NCBI GenBank assembly: GCA_019247255.1
Contig: JAFAPJ010000338.1
Span: 1-7,553, forward strand
Length of the DNA stretch: 7,553 bases
Source: Methylobacteriaceae bacterium
GTDB lineage: Bacteria > Pseudomonadota > Alphaproteobacteria > Rhizobiales > Beijerinckiaceae
Direction: 5' to 3'
Numbering within the stretch: the stretch's first letter is position 1; each line of letters opens with the position of its first letter. Below are positions 1 through 6,296 of the stretch, piece by piece. The notes beneath the pieces were generated by a model that worked only from the letters and a program-made list of their open reading frames with translations, did not search any database and had not been told where the DNA came from. The translations under genes were made by a program, and so were the position numbers.

Positions 1-1
1 C

Positions 2-1741
2 CTGCCGCCGCCGCTCGCGGCGCGCTTCGACCTCGACCGCGGCGACGTGGATGCGGCCCTCGGGGCGGCGGCCGTCGTCGTCGAGGCGACCGCCGATACG
101 CCCGGCCACAGCCAGAGCGCCATGGAGCTCGCCGCGACCGTCGCGGCTCCGCAGCCGGATGGCGGGCTCCTCGTCCACGACTCGACCCAATGGGTGCTCG
201 GCGCCCGCAACATGCTCGCCAGGCAGCTCGGACTCCCGCCCGAGACGCTGCGCGTCACCGCCCCGTTCGTCGGCGGCGGCTTCGGGGCGAAATGCTTCAC
301 CTGGCCTCATACGGTGCTCGCCTGCCTCGCGGCGCGGACGGTCGGGCGGCCCGTCCGGCTCGTGCTGTCGCGCGCGCAGATGCATCTCGCGACCGGCTGC
401 CGCCCGGCCGCGCACCAGCGCATCGTGCTCGGCGCCGAGGCGGACGGGCGGCTCACCGCCATCCGCCAGCACGCGACGAGCCAGACCTCGGTCGGCGACC
501 TGTTCGTGCGCGCCGTCGGCGAGGTCTCGGAGGTGCTCTACGGCTGCGCGAACCTCGAGACCCGCAACACGGTGCTGCGCGTCAACACGGTGACGCCGAC
601 CAACATGCGGGCGCCCGGCGAGAGCTACGGCTCCTTCGCGCTCGAGACCGCGATGGACAGGCTGGCCGAGCGGACCGGGATCGACCCGGTCGAGCTCAGG
701 CTCCGCAACGTGCCGGGCGCGCATCCGGAGGACGGGACGCCCTTCTCGACGATCGCGCTCCGGGAATGCCTGGTCGAGGGCGCGCAGGCGTTCGGCTGGG
801 CGGGGCGGCCCGCGCCCGGCACGCGGGACGGACGGGAGCTCGTCGGCTGGGGCGTGGCGGCTGGATGCTACGGCGCCTATCGCAGCCAGGCCGAGGTGCG
901 GGCGACCGCCCACCCGGACGGGACCGTGGAGGTCGCGAGCGCGACGCACGAGATCGGGTCGGGCACGACGACGCTCATGGCGCAGGCCGCGGCGGACGGG
1001 CTCGGGATCGACATCGCGCGGATCCGCGTCACGCTCGGCGACACCGACCTGCCGGCCGCGCCGGTCCACGGGGCGTCGCGCAACGCCGGCACGATCGGCC
1101 CCGCGGTCCTGGCGGCGGCGGGGGCGCTCAAGGCGGAGCTCGACGCGCTCGGGCCGGACTGGACGGCCGCGCTCGCGGCCTCGGGCCGGAGCCTCTCGGT
1201 CACGCGGCGCGTCGGCCCGCCGGAGCTCGACGATCAGGCTTTCGCCACGCTCGCGTCGGGCTTTAACACGATCCGGATGCCGACCACGAAGACGGCCGCG
1301 ATGTACGCCTTCGCGGCGCATTTCGCCGAGGTCCGGGTCCGGCCCGATCTCGGGCAGGTGCGGGTCACCCGCATGCTGACCCGCGCCGATATCGGCCGCG
1401 TGCTGAACCCCATCCAGGCGAGAAGCCAGATCCTCGGCGGGCTCGTCTTCGGGATCGGGATGGCCCTGTCCGAGCAGATCGTGCCCTGCCCGGCGACCGG
1501 CCGGGTCATCTCGGCCGGCATCACCGAGTATTGGCTGCCCGGCATGGCGATGATGCCGGCCTTCGACATCGGCTTCGTAGGGCCGCCCGACTACCTCTCC
1601 AACGAGGTCGGCGCCAAGGGCGCGGGCGAGATCGGCATGGTCGGCTCGGCCGCCGCGATCGCGAACGCGGTGTACCACGCCACGGGACGCCGGTTCCAAG
1701 CCTTGCCGATCACCCCCGACAAGCTGCTTTCCGGAGGCTGA
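2..1741 (+). CDS. Xanthine dehydrogenase family molybdopterin-binding subunit, PaoC-like (5' truncated by window)
   Basis: Large catalytic subunit of a molybdenum hydroxylase that oxidises aldehydes or N-heterocycles at a Mo-cytosine/molybdopterin dinucleotide centre. Electrons would pass to separate 2Fe-2S and FAD subunits, probably encoded just upstream. The frame is open from base 2, and the 15 codons before the GTG at 47 already read as family sequence (AARFDLDRGD), so that GTG is not the start. About 150 N-terminal residues are missing compared with E. coli PaoC (~730 aa). Numbering from the GTG, visible motifs are GGGFGAK (76-82), MRAPGE (~190), an EIGSGTTTLMAQ cofactor-binding stretch (~303), and the C-terminal GAKGAGEIG with the likely catalytic Glu at 528. 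The tail NAVYHATGRRF...LPITPDKLL is typical of PaoC-type enzymes. The CoxL signature AYRCSFR is absent, so it is not a form I CO dehydrogenase. The usual HHNPMEPHATVA block reads HSQSAMELAATVA. The substrate cannot be named. Confidence 0.93.
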   Translation: MPPPLAARFDLDRGDVDAALGAAAVVVEATADTPGHSQSAMELAATVAAPQPDGGLLVHDSTQWVLGARNMLARQLGLPPETLRVTAPFVGGGFGAKCFTWPHTVLACLAARTVGRPVRLVLSRAQMHLATGCRPAAHQRIVLGAEADGRLTAIRQHATSQTSVGDLFVRAVGEVSEVLYGCANLETRNTVLRVNTVTPTNMRAPGESYGSFALETAMDRLAERTGIDPVELRLRNVPGAHPEDGTPFSTIALRECLVEGAQAFGWAGRPAPGTRDGRELVGWGVAAGCYGAYRSQAEVRATAHPDGTVEVASATHEIGSGTTTLMAQAAADGLGIDIARIRVTLGDTDLPAAPVHGASRNAGTIGPAVLAAAGALKAELDALGPDWTAALAASGRSLSVTRRVGPPELDDQAFATLASGFNTIRMPTTKTAAMYAFAAHFAEVRVRPDLGQVRVTRMLTRADIGRVLNPIQARSQILGGLVFGIGMALSEQIVPCPATGRVISAGITEYWLPGMAMMPAFDIGFVGPPDYLSNEVGAKGAGEIGMVGSAAAIANAVYHATGRRFQALPITPDKLLSGG

Positions 1742-1744
1742 GCC

Positions 1745-2287
1745 ATGCACGACCGCGTTCCCGCCGGCCGCTACGTCGCGGATACCGACCATTCGAGCGT
1801 CGTGTTCCGGATCAAGCATCTGGGGCTCGCCGGCTATCTCGGCCGGTTCACGCGCTTCTCGGCCGCGCTCGACTTCGACCCTGACGAGCCCGAGCGTATG
1901 CGCGTCGAGGCCGAGATCGAGGTCGCCTCCGTCGACACGGCCTATAGCGGCAAGCACGGCGACTGGAACGCCAAGCTCGGCACGGACCCGGACTGGCTCG
2001 ACGGCGCCCGCAACCCGATCGCGCGCTTCGCGTCGAGCACGGTCGTCCGGACCGGCGACGCCTCGGCCGACGTCGCGGGCGATTTCACGTTCCGGGGAGC
2101 GACCCATCCCGTAACGCTCGCCGCGACCTATAATGGCGGCCTCTTGAAGGATCAGTTCGACCGGACCCTCGTCGGGTTCTCGGCGCGCGGCACCCTTCGC
2201 CGCTCGCTGTGGGGGCTGACGAGCTATCTCGGGCCGCTGCCCGAGGAGGTCGAGCTGCTGATCGAGGGCGAGTTCGCGAAGGCGTGA
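1745..2287 (+). CDS. YceI family protein (cytoplasmic form)
   Basis: A 180-residue protein of the YceI family, an extended lipocalin-like beta-barrel that binds long hydrophobic ligands such as polyisoprenoids in characterised members. Family landmarks appear in order: DTDHSSVVFRIKHLGL (13-28), G-x-F-x-x-F (33-38), NPIARFASS (90-98), GDFTFRGATHPVTL (112-125), GFSARGTLRRSLWG (144-157), and the terminal strand VELLIEGEF (169-177). Its length fits the core domain alone. There is no signal peptide: the N-terminus MHDRVPAGRY is polar, so it should stay in the cytoplasm, unlike periplasmic E. coli YceI. The ATG is preceded by GGAGG at 1733-1737 with a 7-nt spacer, inside the end of the upstream hydroxylase gene. 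The gap to that gene is 3 nt, which implies translational coupling and a shared transcript. Its ligand and exact role are unknown. Confidence 0.93.
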   Translation: MHDRVPAGRYVADTDHSSVVFRIKHLGLAGYLGRFTRFSAALDFDPDEPERMRVEAEIEVASVDTAYSGKHGDWNAKLGTDPDWLDGARNPIARFASSTVVRTGDASADVAGDFTFRGATHPVTLAATYNGGLLKDQFDRTLVGFSARGTLRRSLWGLTSYLGPLPEEVELLIEGEFAKA

Positions 2288-2288
2288 C

Positions 2289-2293
2289 GGAGG
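2289..2293 (+). promoter_or_regulatory. Shine-Dalgarno for the DUF1857 gene
   Basis: GGAGG lies 5 nt before the ATG at 2299 and just after the YceI stop codon. It decides the start. The same frame is open back to 2209, but that extension would overlap YceI by about 80 nt and encode arginine/alanine-rich sequence with no family match. Confidence 0.75.
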
Positions 2294-2298
2294 ACGCG

Positions 2299-2769
2299 AT
2301 GCATGCGGTGTCTCTCTCGATCCCGGTGAACCCGCCCGGCGCGGAGCCGCGCCTCACCCGCGATGAGGTCTGGCGCGGCCTCGTGATGAAGGCCGAGAAC
2401 GCGGTCCCGTTCGTGCCGGGCATGACCCGGTGCGAGGTCGTGGAGCGGCTCTCGCCGGAGGCCTTCTGGCGCGAGGCGGAGTATCGGGGCGAGACGCTGC
2501 GGGAGAAGATCACGCTGACGGCGCCCGTCCAGGTGCTGTTCGAGCGCGAGCCGGACAGCCCCAATGCCGGCTGGATCACGAACGTGCTCAGCGATCTCGG
2601 GGACGACCTCGTCCTGACCTTCACCTTCGCGGTCCGCTTCCCCGGAACGGCGGAGGGCTCGGCGGCGGAGCGTGAGGCCGCCGAGGGAATGCGCGCGACC
2701 TACGGGGCCGCGGTCGCGGCGACGCTCGCCACCGTGCGCGGGCTCGCCGCGCGCGGCGCGATCGGCTGA
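2299..2769 (+). CDS. DUF1857 / AtaL-like SRPBCC family protein
   Basis: A 156-residue protein that resembles DUF1857, a branch of the SRPBCC (START/Bet v1-like) helix-grip fold that encloses a hydrophobic pocket. The family is named for fungal AtaL of the acetylaranotin cluster, whose own role is not well defined. Family-like features are an N-terminal SLSIPVNPPG (5-14), LTRDEVWRGLVMKAENAVPFVPGM (19-42), then REKITLTAPVQVLFE (68-82), an alternating strand region GWITNVLSDLGDDLVLTFTF (91-110), and a long C-terminal amphipathic helix (~122-152). There is no signal peptide or membrane segment. It starts 11 nt after YceI and ends 27 nt before the exporter gene, so it belongs to the same unit. A pocket protein next to an oxidoreductase suggests ligand binding or a small aromatic-processing step, but this is inference. 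No catalytic residues can be assigned. Confidence 0.85.
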   Translation: MHAVSLSIPVNPPGAEPRLTRDEVWRGLVMKAENAVPFVPGMTRCEVVERLSPEAFWREAEYRGETLREKITLTAPVQVLFEREPDSPNAGWITNVLSDLGDDLVLTFTFAVRFPGTAEGSAAEREAAEGMRATYGAAVAATLATVRGLAARGAIG

Positions 2770-2796
2770 TCGCGGGAAGCTGAGAGCGTCCCGGCC

Positions 2797-4380
2797 ATGG
2801 TCCCGCTGCCGCCAGGACAGCCCGTGCCGACGAGCCTCGCCTGGCGGACGCTCTTCGTGCTGGGCGTCGGCGCCATCCTCGGCGGCCTCTCCATGCAGGC
2901 GCACCTTCTCGACGCGGCCGACCTCGCGGGGGCGCTGGGCCTCTCGGCCGACGAGGCGTCCTGGATCGGGACGGCGGGCGCGGCCGCCGAGGGCGCGGCC
3001 GTGCTGGCGGCCGCTCCCCTGGTCGCCGGCTTCGGCGTGCGGCGCGTCGCGGTCGGGGCCGCGATCACGACCGGCGCCCTTGCGGCGGCCGGGCTCGCGC
3101 GCCCCGATTGGCTCGTCGCGATCCGGTTCGCGCAGGGCTTCGCCTGCGGGCTCCTGCCCGTCGTCATGATGAACTGGGCGCTCCGCGCCTTCCCGCCCGC
3201 CCGGCGCGGGCTGCCGCTCACGCTCTTCGCCTTCGCGTCCTCGTTCCCGACCGCCGTCGCGGCGCTCGGGACCGGCCTCGGCACGCTCCATCTCGGCGGG
3301 CAGGCCGTCTACGCGGCCGATCTCGCCTGGACGCCGCTCGTCGCGCTCGCGGCCTATTGGCTGGCGCCGAGCGAGCCGGTGCTTCTCGAGCGCTTCGAGG
3401 CGAACGACTGGGCCGGCTACGCGGTCCTGGCGGCCGGCGTGATGCTGATCCTCGTCGTGCTCACCCAGGGCGAGCGCCGCTTCTGGCTCGAGACGCCCTG
3501 GATGGCGCCGCTCCTCGCCGCGGCGCTCGTCTTTCTCGCGCTCGCGACCGCGCGTCTCCTCGCCGCCGGCCATCCCTATCTCGACCTCGCCCTCCTCGAC
3601 CGGCCGACCTTCGCGATCGGCATCGCGGAGGCGCTGTCGCTCCGCTTCGCGCTGCTCTTCGCGAGCTTCGCGGTCCCGCAGGCGCTGGCGCGGTTTGCGG
3701 GCCTGCGGCCCGAGCAGACCGGCGAGACCATCGTCTGGCTGGCCGCCGGCCAGATCCTCGGCTTCCCGCTCTGCTGGGCCTGGAACGAGCGCCGCGACGG
3801 CCGCTGGGCGCTCGCGCTCGGCCTCGCCGCGTTCGCACTCGCGAGCCTCTGGGCCTCGCTGATCGATTCCTCCTGGGCGGGGGAGCAGTTCCGAGGTCCC
3901 CTCATCGTCGCCGGCTTCGGCCAGGGCTTCTTCCTGACGAGCGTCCTGCGCTTCGCGACGGACGGCATCCCGCCGCCGTCGGGTGCGACCGCCTCGGGGC
4001 TCTTCAACCTCATCCGCGTGCTCGGGACGAGCGGGGCGACGGCCGCCGTCGCCTACCTGCTGCGCATCCGCGAGAACGGCCATTCGGCCCGGCTCGTCGA
4101 GGGCCTGACGAGCGCCAACGAGACCGGCACGGCGCGGCTCGACCAGCTGACCCAGACCTACGCGGCCGTCACGCCCGACTCCGGCCTCGCCTCCGGCCAG
4201 GCGCTGGCCGCCCTCGCCCAGACCACGACCCAGCAGGCCTATGCGTTGGCCTTCGGCGACGTCTTTCTCTGGATCGCGGGCCTCCTCGCCGTCTTCGCGC
4301 TCCTCGTTCCGGCCCTGCCGCGCCTGCCGGCGAGCGTCGAGGCGGCGGCCCTGTCTTCCGTGCCGAGGACCCCCGAATGA
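2797..4380 (+). CDS. MFS exporter, DHA2 (EmrB/QacA-like) 14-helix type, divergent
   Basis: Inner-membrane proton-driven drug-type exporter of 527 residues. About 14 hydrophobic segments can be picked out (roughly 18-35, 55-78, 83-100, 105-128, 138-163, 176-190, 205-222, 235-257, 272-294, 310-327, 335-355, 367-385, 395-422, 485-507). There is a large periplasmic-type loop (~425-483) before the last helix, as in EmrB. Other DHA2-like points are RFAQGFACGLLP (110-121), FPPARRG (132-138), NDWAGYAVL (203-211), and YLDLALLDRPTFA (261-273). The usual LDxTIVNVALP motif is not recognisable near helix 1 (LSMQAHLLDAADLAGAL), and motif A is reduced to AGFGVRRV (77-84). Start: the ATG at 2797 has a weak ribosome site. 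A GTG at 2824 has AGGA at 2814-2817 with a 6-nt spacer and may be the true start, giving 518 aa. The stop overlaps the start of the HlyD gene, which marks it as that protein's partner. The substrate is unknown. Confidence 0.9.
   Translation: MVPLPPGQPVPTSLAWRTLFVLGVGAILGGLSMQAHLLDAADLAGALGLSADEASWIGTAGAAAEGAAVLAAAPLVAGFGVRRVAVGAAITTGALAAAGLARPDWLVAIRFAQGFACGLLPVVMMNWALRAFPPARRGLPLTLFAFASSFPTAVAALGTGLGTLHLGGQAVYAADLAWTPLVALAAYWLAPSEPVLLERFEANDWAGYAVLAAGVMLILVVLTQGERRFWLETPWMAPLLAAALVFLALATARLLAAGHPYLDLALLDRPTFAIGIAEALSLRFALLFASFAVPQALARFAGLRPEQTGETIVWLAAGQILGFPLCWAWNERRDGRWALALGLAAFALASLWASLIDSSWAGEQFRGPLIVAGFGQGFFLTSVLRFATDGIPPPSGATASGLFNLIRVLGTSGATAAVAYLLRIRENGHSARLVEGLTSANETGTARLDQLTQTYAAVTPDSGLASGQALAALAQTTTQQAYALAFGDVFLWIAGLLAVFALLVPALPRLPASVEAAALSSVPRTPE
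4365..4369 (+). promoter_or_regulatory. Shine-Dalgarno for the HlyD gene, inside the MFS gene
   Basis: GAGGA lies within the last codons of the exporter gene with a 7-nt spacer to the ATG at 4377. It fixes the start at the ATGA overlap. The same frame is open far upstream, but only as out-of-frame shadow of the exporter gene. Confidence 0.7.
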
Positions 4381-5543
4381 GCGCGTTGCGCCGCGTGCTG
4401 GTCACGCTCTGCCTCGTCGCGGCCTGCGCGGCGGCGCTCTGGTACGGCCTGCGCCTGTGGGACGCGCAGTCCGGCGTGCAGGCGACCGACGACGCCTATG
4501 TGCGCGGCGAGATCACGACCTTGTCGCCCCGCGTCGCCGGCTACGCGGTCGCGGTTCTGGCCGACGACGACGAGCGCGTCGAGGCCAAGCAGGTCATCGT
4601 GCGCATCGACCCGCGCGACTACCGGGCGACCGCCCGCCGCTCTCAGGCGACGCTCGATTCCGCCGAGGCCTCGCTGCGGCAGGCCAAGGCGAAGGTCGTC
4701 CTGCAGGATTCGCAGATCGAGGTCGCCCGGGCCGCGCTGCAATCGGCGGAAGCGCAGGCCGAGAACGCCGAGACCACGCTCGGGCGGGCGCGCGAGCTCT
4801 TGGCGCGCGGGGCCGGCACCCAGGCGACCTACGACAACGCGCTCGCGGCCGCGGTCGCGGCGCGCTCGACGATGGCGCAGGCCAAGGCGCAGCTCGACCT
4901 GCAGCAGCAGCAGGTCGGCGTGCTGCAGGCCGACGTCACGGTCGCCGAGACGAAGGTCGCGGATTCGGAGGCCGCGCTGAACACCTCCCGCATCGCCCTG
5001 CAGGATACGGAGGTCTGGGCCCCGATCTCCGGGATCGTGGCGAACCGGCGCACGCGCGTCGGCGAATACGTGACGGTCGGCACGCGCCTCCTGTCGATCG
5101 TGCCGACCGAGGGGCTCTGGATCGAGGCGAATTTCCGCGAGACGCAGCTCGCTCGCATGAAGGCCGACCAGCCGGTCGCGATCCGGCTCGACACCTACGG
5201 GGACAAGCGGCTCTGCGGCTACGTCGAGGCGGTCGGGCCGGCGGCCGGATCGGAATTCGCGCTCATCCCGGCCGACAACGCGACCGGCAACTTCACCAAG
5301 ATCGTCCGGCGGTTTCCGGTGCGCATCCGGGCGAACGCGACCGATCCCGAGCGCGGCGCCCTGCGTCCCGGCATGTCGGCCAACGTCCGCGTGTCGGTCG
5401 AGGACGACGCGATCGCGGGCTGCCGGTTCGACCCGGCGAAGGATCGCCAGCCCCGGGCCCTGCCGAAGCTGCCGGCGCATCCGGGGCTGAACGAGGACGG
5501 GACCTTCAACCTGTCGACGCTGCCCGGCGCCACTGCGCGCTGA
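4377..5543 (+). CDS. HlyD/EmrA family membrane fusion protein (efflux periplasmic adaptor)
   Basis: A 388-residue adaptor that links an inner-membrane MFS pump to an outer-membrane channel. Order of parts: a short cytoplasmic end and one membrane anchor (~7-25); the first half of the lipoyl-like domain starting at TDDAYVRGEITTLSPRVAGY (37-56) and reaching RIDPRDY (76-82); an alanine- and glutamine-rich coiled-coil hairpin (~83-208); the second lipoyl half DTEVWAPISGIVANRRTRVGE (210-230); then beta-barrel strands from LWIEANFRETQL (247-258). FALIPADNATGNFTKIVRR (294-312) followed by FPVRI is an EmrA-type signature, and LRPGMSANVRV (329-339) ends the barrel. The C-terminal tail (~350-388) is proline-rich with HPGLNEDGTFNL. 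Its ATG overlaps the exporter stop by 4 nt (ATGA), so the two are translationally coupled. No outer-membrane TolC-like partner is in the window; it may be encoded elsewhere. Confidence 0.95.
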   Translation: MSALRRVLVTLCLVAACAAALWYGLRLWDAQSGVQATDDAYVRGEITTLSPRVAGYAVAVLADDDERVEAKQVIVRIDPRDYRATARRSQATLDSAEASLRQAKAKVVLQDSQIEVARAALQSAEAQAENAETTLGRARELLARGAGTQATYDNALAAAVAARSTMAQAKAQLDLQQQQVGVLQADVTVAETKVADSEAALNTSRIALQDTEVWAPISGIVANRRTRVGEYVTVGTRLLSIVPTEGLWIEANFRETQLARMKADQPVAIRLDTYGDKRLCGYVEAVGPAAGSEFALIPADNATGNFTKIVRRFPVRIRANATDPERGALRPGMSANVRVSVEDDAIAGCRFDPAKDRQPRALPKLPAHPGLNEDGTFNLSTLPGATAR

Positions 5544-5579
5544 GACCCGATCGGCGAGGGACGGCCCGGCCCCCACCGG
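5544..5579. other. Convergent intergenic gap, no clear terminator
   Basis: Only 36 nt separate the stop of the HlyD gene from the stop (TAG on the minus strand) of the L,D-transpeptidase gene. A 6-bp inverted repeat (CCGGCC at 5566-5571 with GGCCGG at 5584-5589, 12-nt loop) spans the end of the gap, but no T-run follows on either strand. Termination may depend on Rho, or the two transcripts may overlap. Confidence 0.5.
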
Positions 5580-6140
5580 CTACGGCCGGACCACGACCTT
5601 GGTGCCGAGCCGCACCCGGTCGTAGAGGTCGACGACGTCCCGGTTCGTCATGCGGATGCATCCGGACGAGACCGCGGCCCCGATCGTGTCGGGCTCGTTC
5701 GAGCCATGGATGCGGTAGAGGGACGAGCCGAGATACATCGCCCGGGCGCCGAGCGGGTTGTCCTGCCCGCCCGCCATGTAGCGCGGCAGGTCCGGGCGGC
5801 GGCGGAGCATCTGGGAGGGCGGCCGCCAATCCGGCCATTCCCGCTTCATCGTCACGGTCTTCGCGCCCGACCAGGAGAAGCCCTGCCGGCCGACGCCGAC
5901 GCCGTAACGCAGCGCCTTTCCGCCGGGCAGCACGTAGTAGAGCCGCCGCCGCCCGGTCGAGACCACGATCGTGCCGGGCGTCTCGCGACCGGGCCAGGCG
6001 ACCGTCTCGCGCGGGATCGGCTGCTCCCGGAACTGGTTCAGGAAGTCGGCGAGCGGCCCGCGGTCGAGGAACGCGGCCGCGGGCGTGGCGGACAGGGCGG
6101 TCGCGACCGCGACCGCGAGGGGAGCGATGAGGCGCATCAT
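5580..6140 (-). CDS. L,D-transpeptidase, YkuD domain, exported
   Basis: A 186-residue secreted enzyme that forms 3-3 peptidoglycan cross-links or attaches proteins to the wall in the periplasm. It starts MMRLIAPLAVAVATALSATPAAAF: two positive-side residues, a hydrophobic core and an AAA cleavage site near residue 23, a clear Sec signal peptide. The mature protein is essentially one YkuD domain (~57-185). TPGTIVVSTGRRRLYYVLPG (54-73) begins it, GKALRYGVGVGRQGFSWSG (74-92) follows, and the active site is H145 in RIHGSNEP and C161 in VSSGCIRMTNRDVVDLY (157-173). The catalytic box has Ser where the textbook motif has His before GC; SxGCxR variants are known. There is no LysM or other wall-binding domain. 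The first of two ATGs (6138-6140) is chosen by the signal peptide, with only a weak purine stretch upstream. The frame continues far upstream, but that part is antisense to recJ. The gene stands alone. Confidence 0.95.
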   Translation of the reverse strand: MMRLIAPLAVAVATALSATPAAAFLDRGPLADFLNQFREQPIPRETVAWPGRETPGTIVVSTGRRRLYYVLPGGKALRYGVGVGRQGFSWSGAKTVTMKREWPDWRPPSQMLRRRPDLPRYMAGGQDNPLGARAMYLGSSLYRIHGSNEPDTIGAAVSSGCIRMTNRDVVDLYDRVRLGTKVVVRP

Positions 6141-6185
6141 GCGCCCGTTCTCATCGGCATCGGGGCGAGATGATGGCCCGTGGCT

Positions 6186-6206
6186 TGCGGGCAAACGGCT
6201 CCCGCA
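6186..6206. repeat. Short inverted repeat in the divergent promoter region
   Basis: TGCGGG (6186-6191) pairs perfectly with CCCGCA (6201-6206) around a 9-nt loop. It may be an operator half-site pair or a hairpin in the leader of the L,D-transpeptidase mRNA. At this GC content such a stem can also arise by chance, and no T-run follows, so it is not a terminator. Confidence 0.3.
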
Positions 6207-6248
6207 CGTCGCCGGCTGTGGACGGCGCCGCCCCGCGACCACCGGACT

Positions 6249-6272
6249 CGGGCGGAGCCGCATAGCCGCCCG
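6249..6272. repeat. 7-bp inverted repeat upstream of recJ
   Basis: CGGGCGG (6249-6255) pairs perfectly with CCGCCCG (6266-6272) around a 10-nt loop. The right arm covers the place where a -35 element for the TATCCT box at 6285 would lie, so a repressor bound here could block recJ transcription. This is positional inference. GC-rich stems of this size are common by chance. Confidence 0.35.
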
Positions 6273-6284
6273 CGGCAGGTTCGC

Positions 6285-6290
6285 TATCCT
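6285..6290 (+). promoter_or_regulatory. Putative -10 element for a leaderless recJ transcript
   Basis: TATCCT is an AT-richer island in GC-rich DNA and ends 6 nt before the recJ ATG at 6297. With normal -10 geometry the transcript would begin at or next to the A of the ATG. No Shine-Dalgarno sequence lies in the 5-12 nt before the start, which agrees with a leaderless mRNA. No TTGACA-like -35 is seen 16-18 nt upstream, so support is partial. Confidence 0.4.
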
Positions 6291-6296
6291 GCGCCC

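Larger units (their letters stand above)
6141..6296. promoter_or_regulatory. Divergent intergenic region between L,D-transpeptidase and recJ
   Basis: This 156-nt non-coding stretch must hold promoters for both genes. It contains two short hairpins (6186-6206 and 6249-6272), a single GANTC site (GACTC at 6245-6249), which is the target of the CcrM cell-cycle methylase in alphaproteobacteria, and a TATCCT box just before recJ. I could not pick out a convincing promoter for the leftward gene. No riboswitch or small ORF with a ribosome site is evident. Confidence 0.6.

Noticed and set aside
190..1266. Rightward open frame of 358 codons inside the hydroxylase gene
   Set aside because: Out-of-frame shadow of the molybdopterin-binding subunit, dominated by Arg, Ala and Gly.
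2..1741. Carbon monoxide dehydrogenase large subunit (CoxL)
   Set aside because: The form I AYRCSFR active-site loop is absent, and the MRAPGE and C-terminal signatures match PaoC-type enzymes.
2224..4083. Leftward open frame of 619 codons opposite the DUF1857 and exporter genes
   Set aside because: Its translation is an Arg/Glu/Gly-rich low-complexity string with no domain. Long antisense frames are expected at this GC content, and the rightward strand holds clear families.
3108..4376. Same-frame extension upstream of the HlyD start
   Set aside because: It overlaps the exporter gene in another frame and is Arg/Pro/Ala-rich. The anchor segment, the GAGGA site and the ATGA overlap fix the start at 4377.
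4239..5576. Leftward open frame of 445 codons opposite the HlyD gene
   Set aside because: Charged, repetitive composition with no family match; it is the mirror of the adaptor's codon pattern.
5566..5589. Possible intrinsic terminator between the convergent genes
   Set aside because: The stem is only 6 bp with a 12-nt loop, runs into the L,D-transpeptidase coding end, and has no T-run on either side.
4241..6130. Rightward open frame of 629 codons across HlyD and the L,D-transpeptidase
   Set aside because: Arg/Gly/Ala-rich shadow; it crosses two well-supported genes on opposite strands and lacks any motif.
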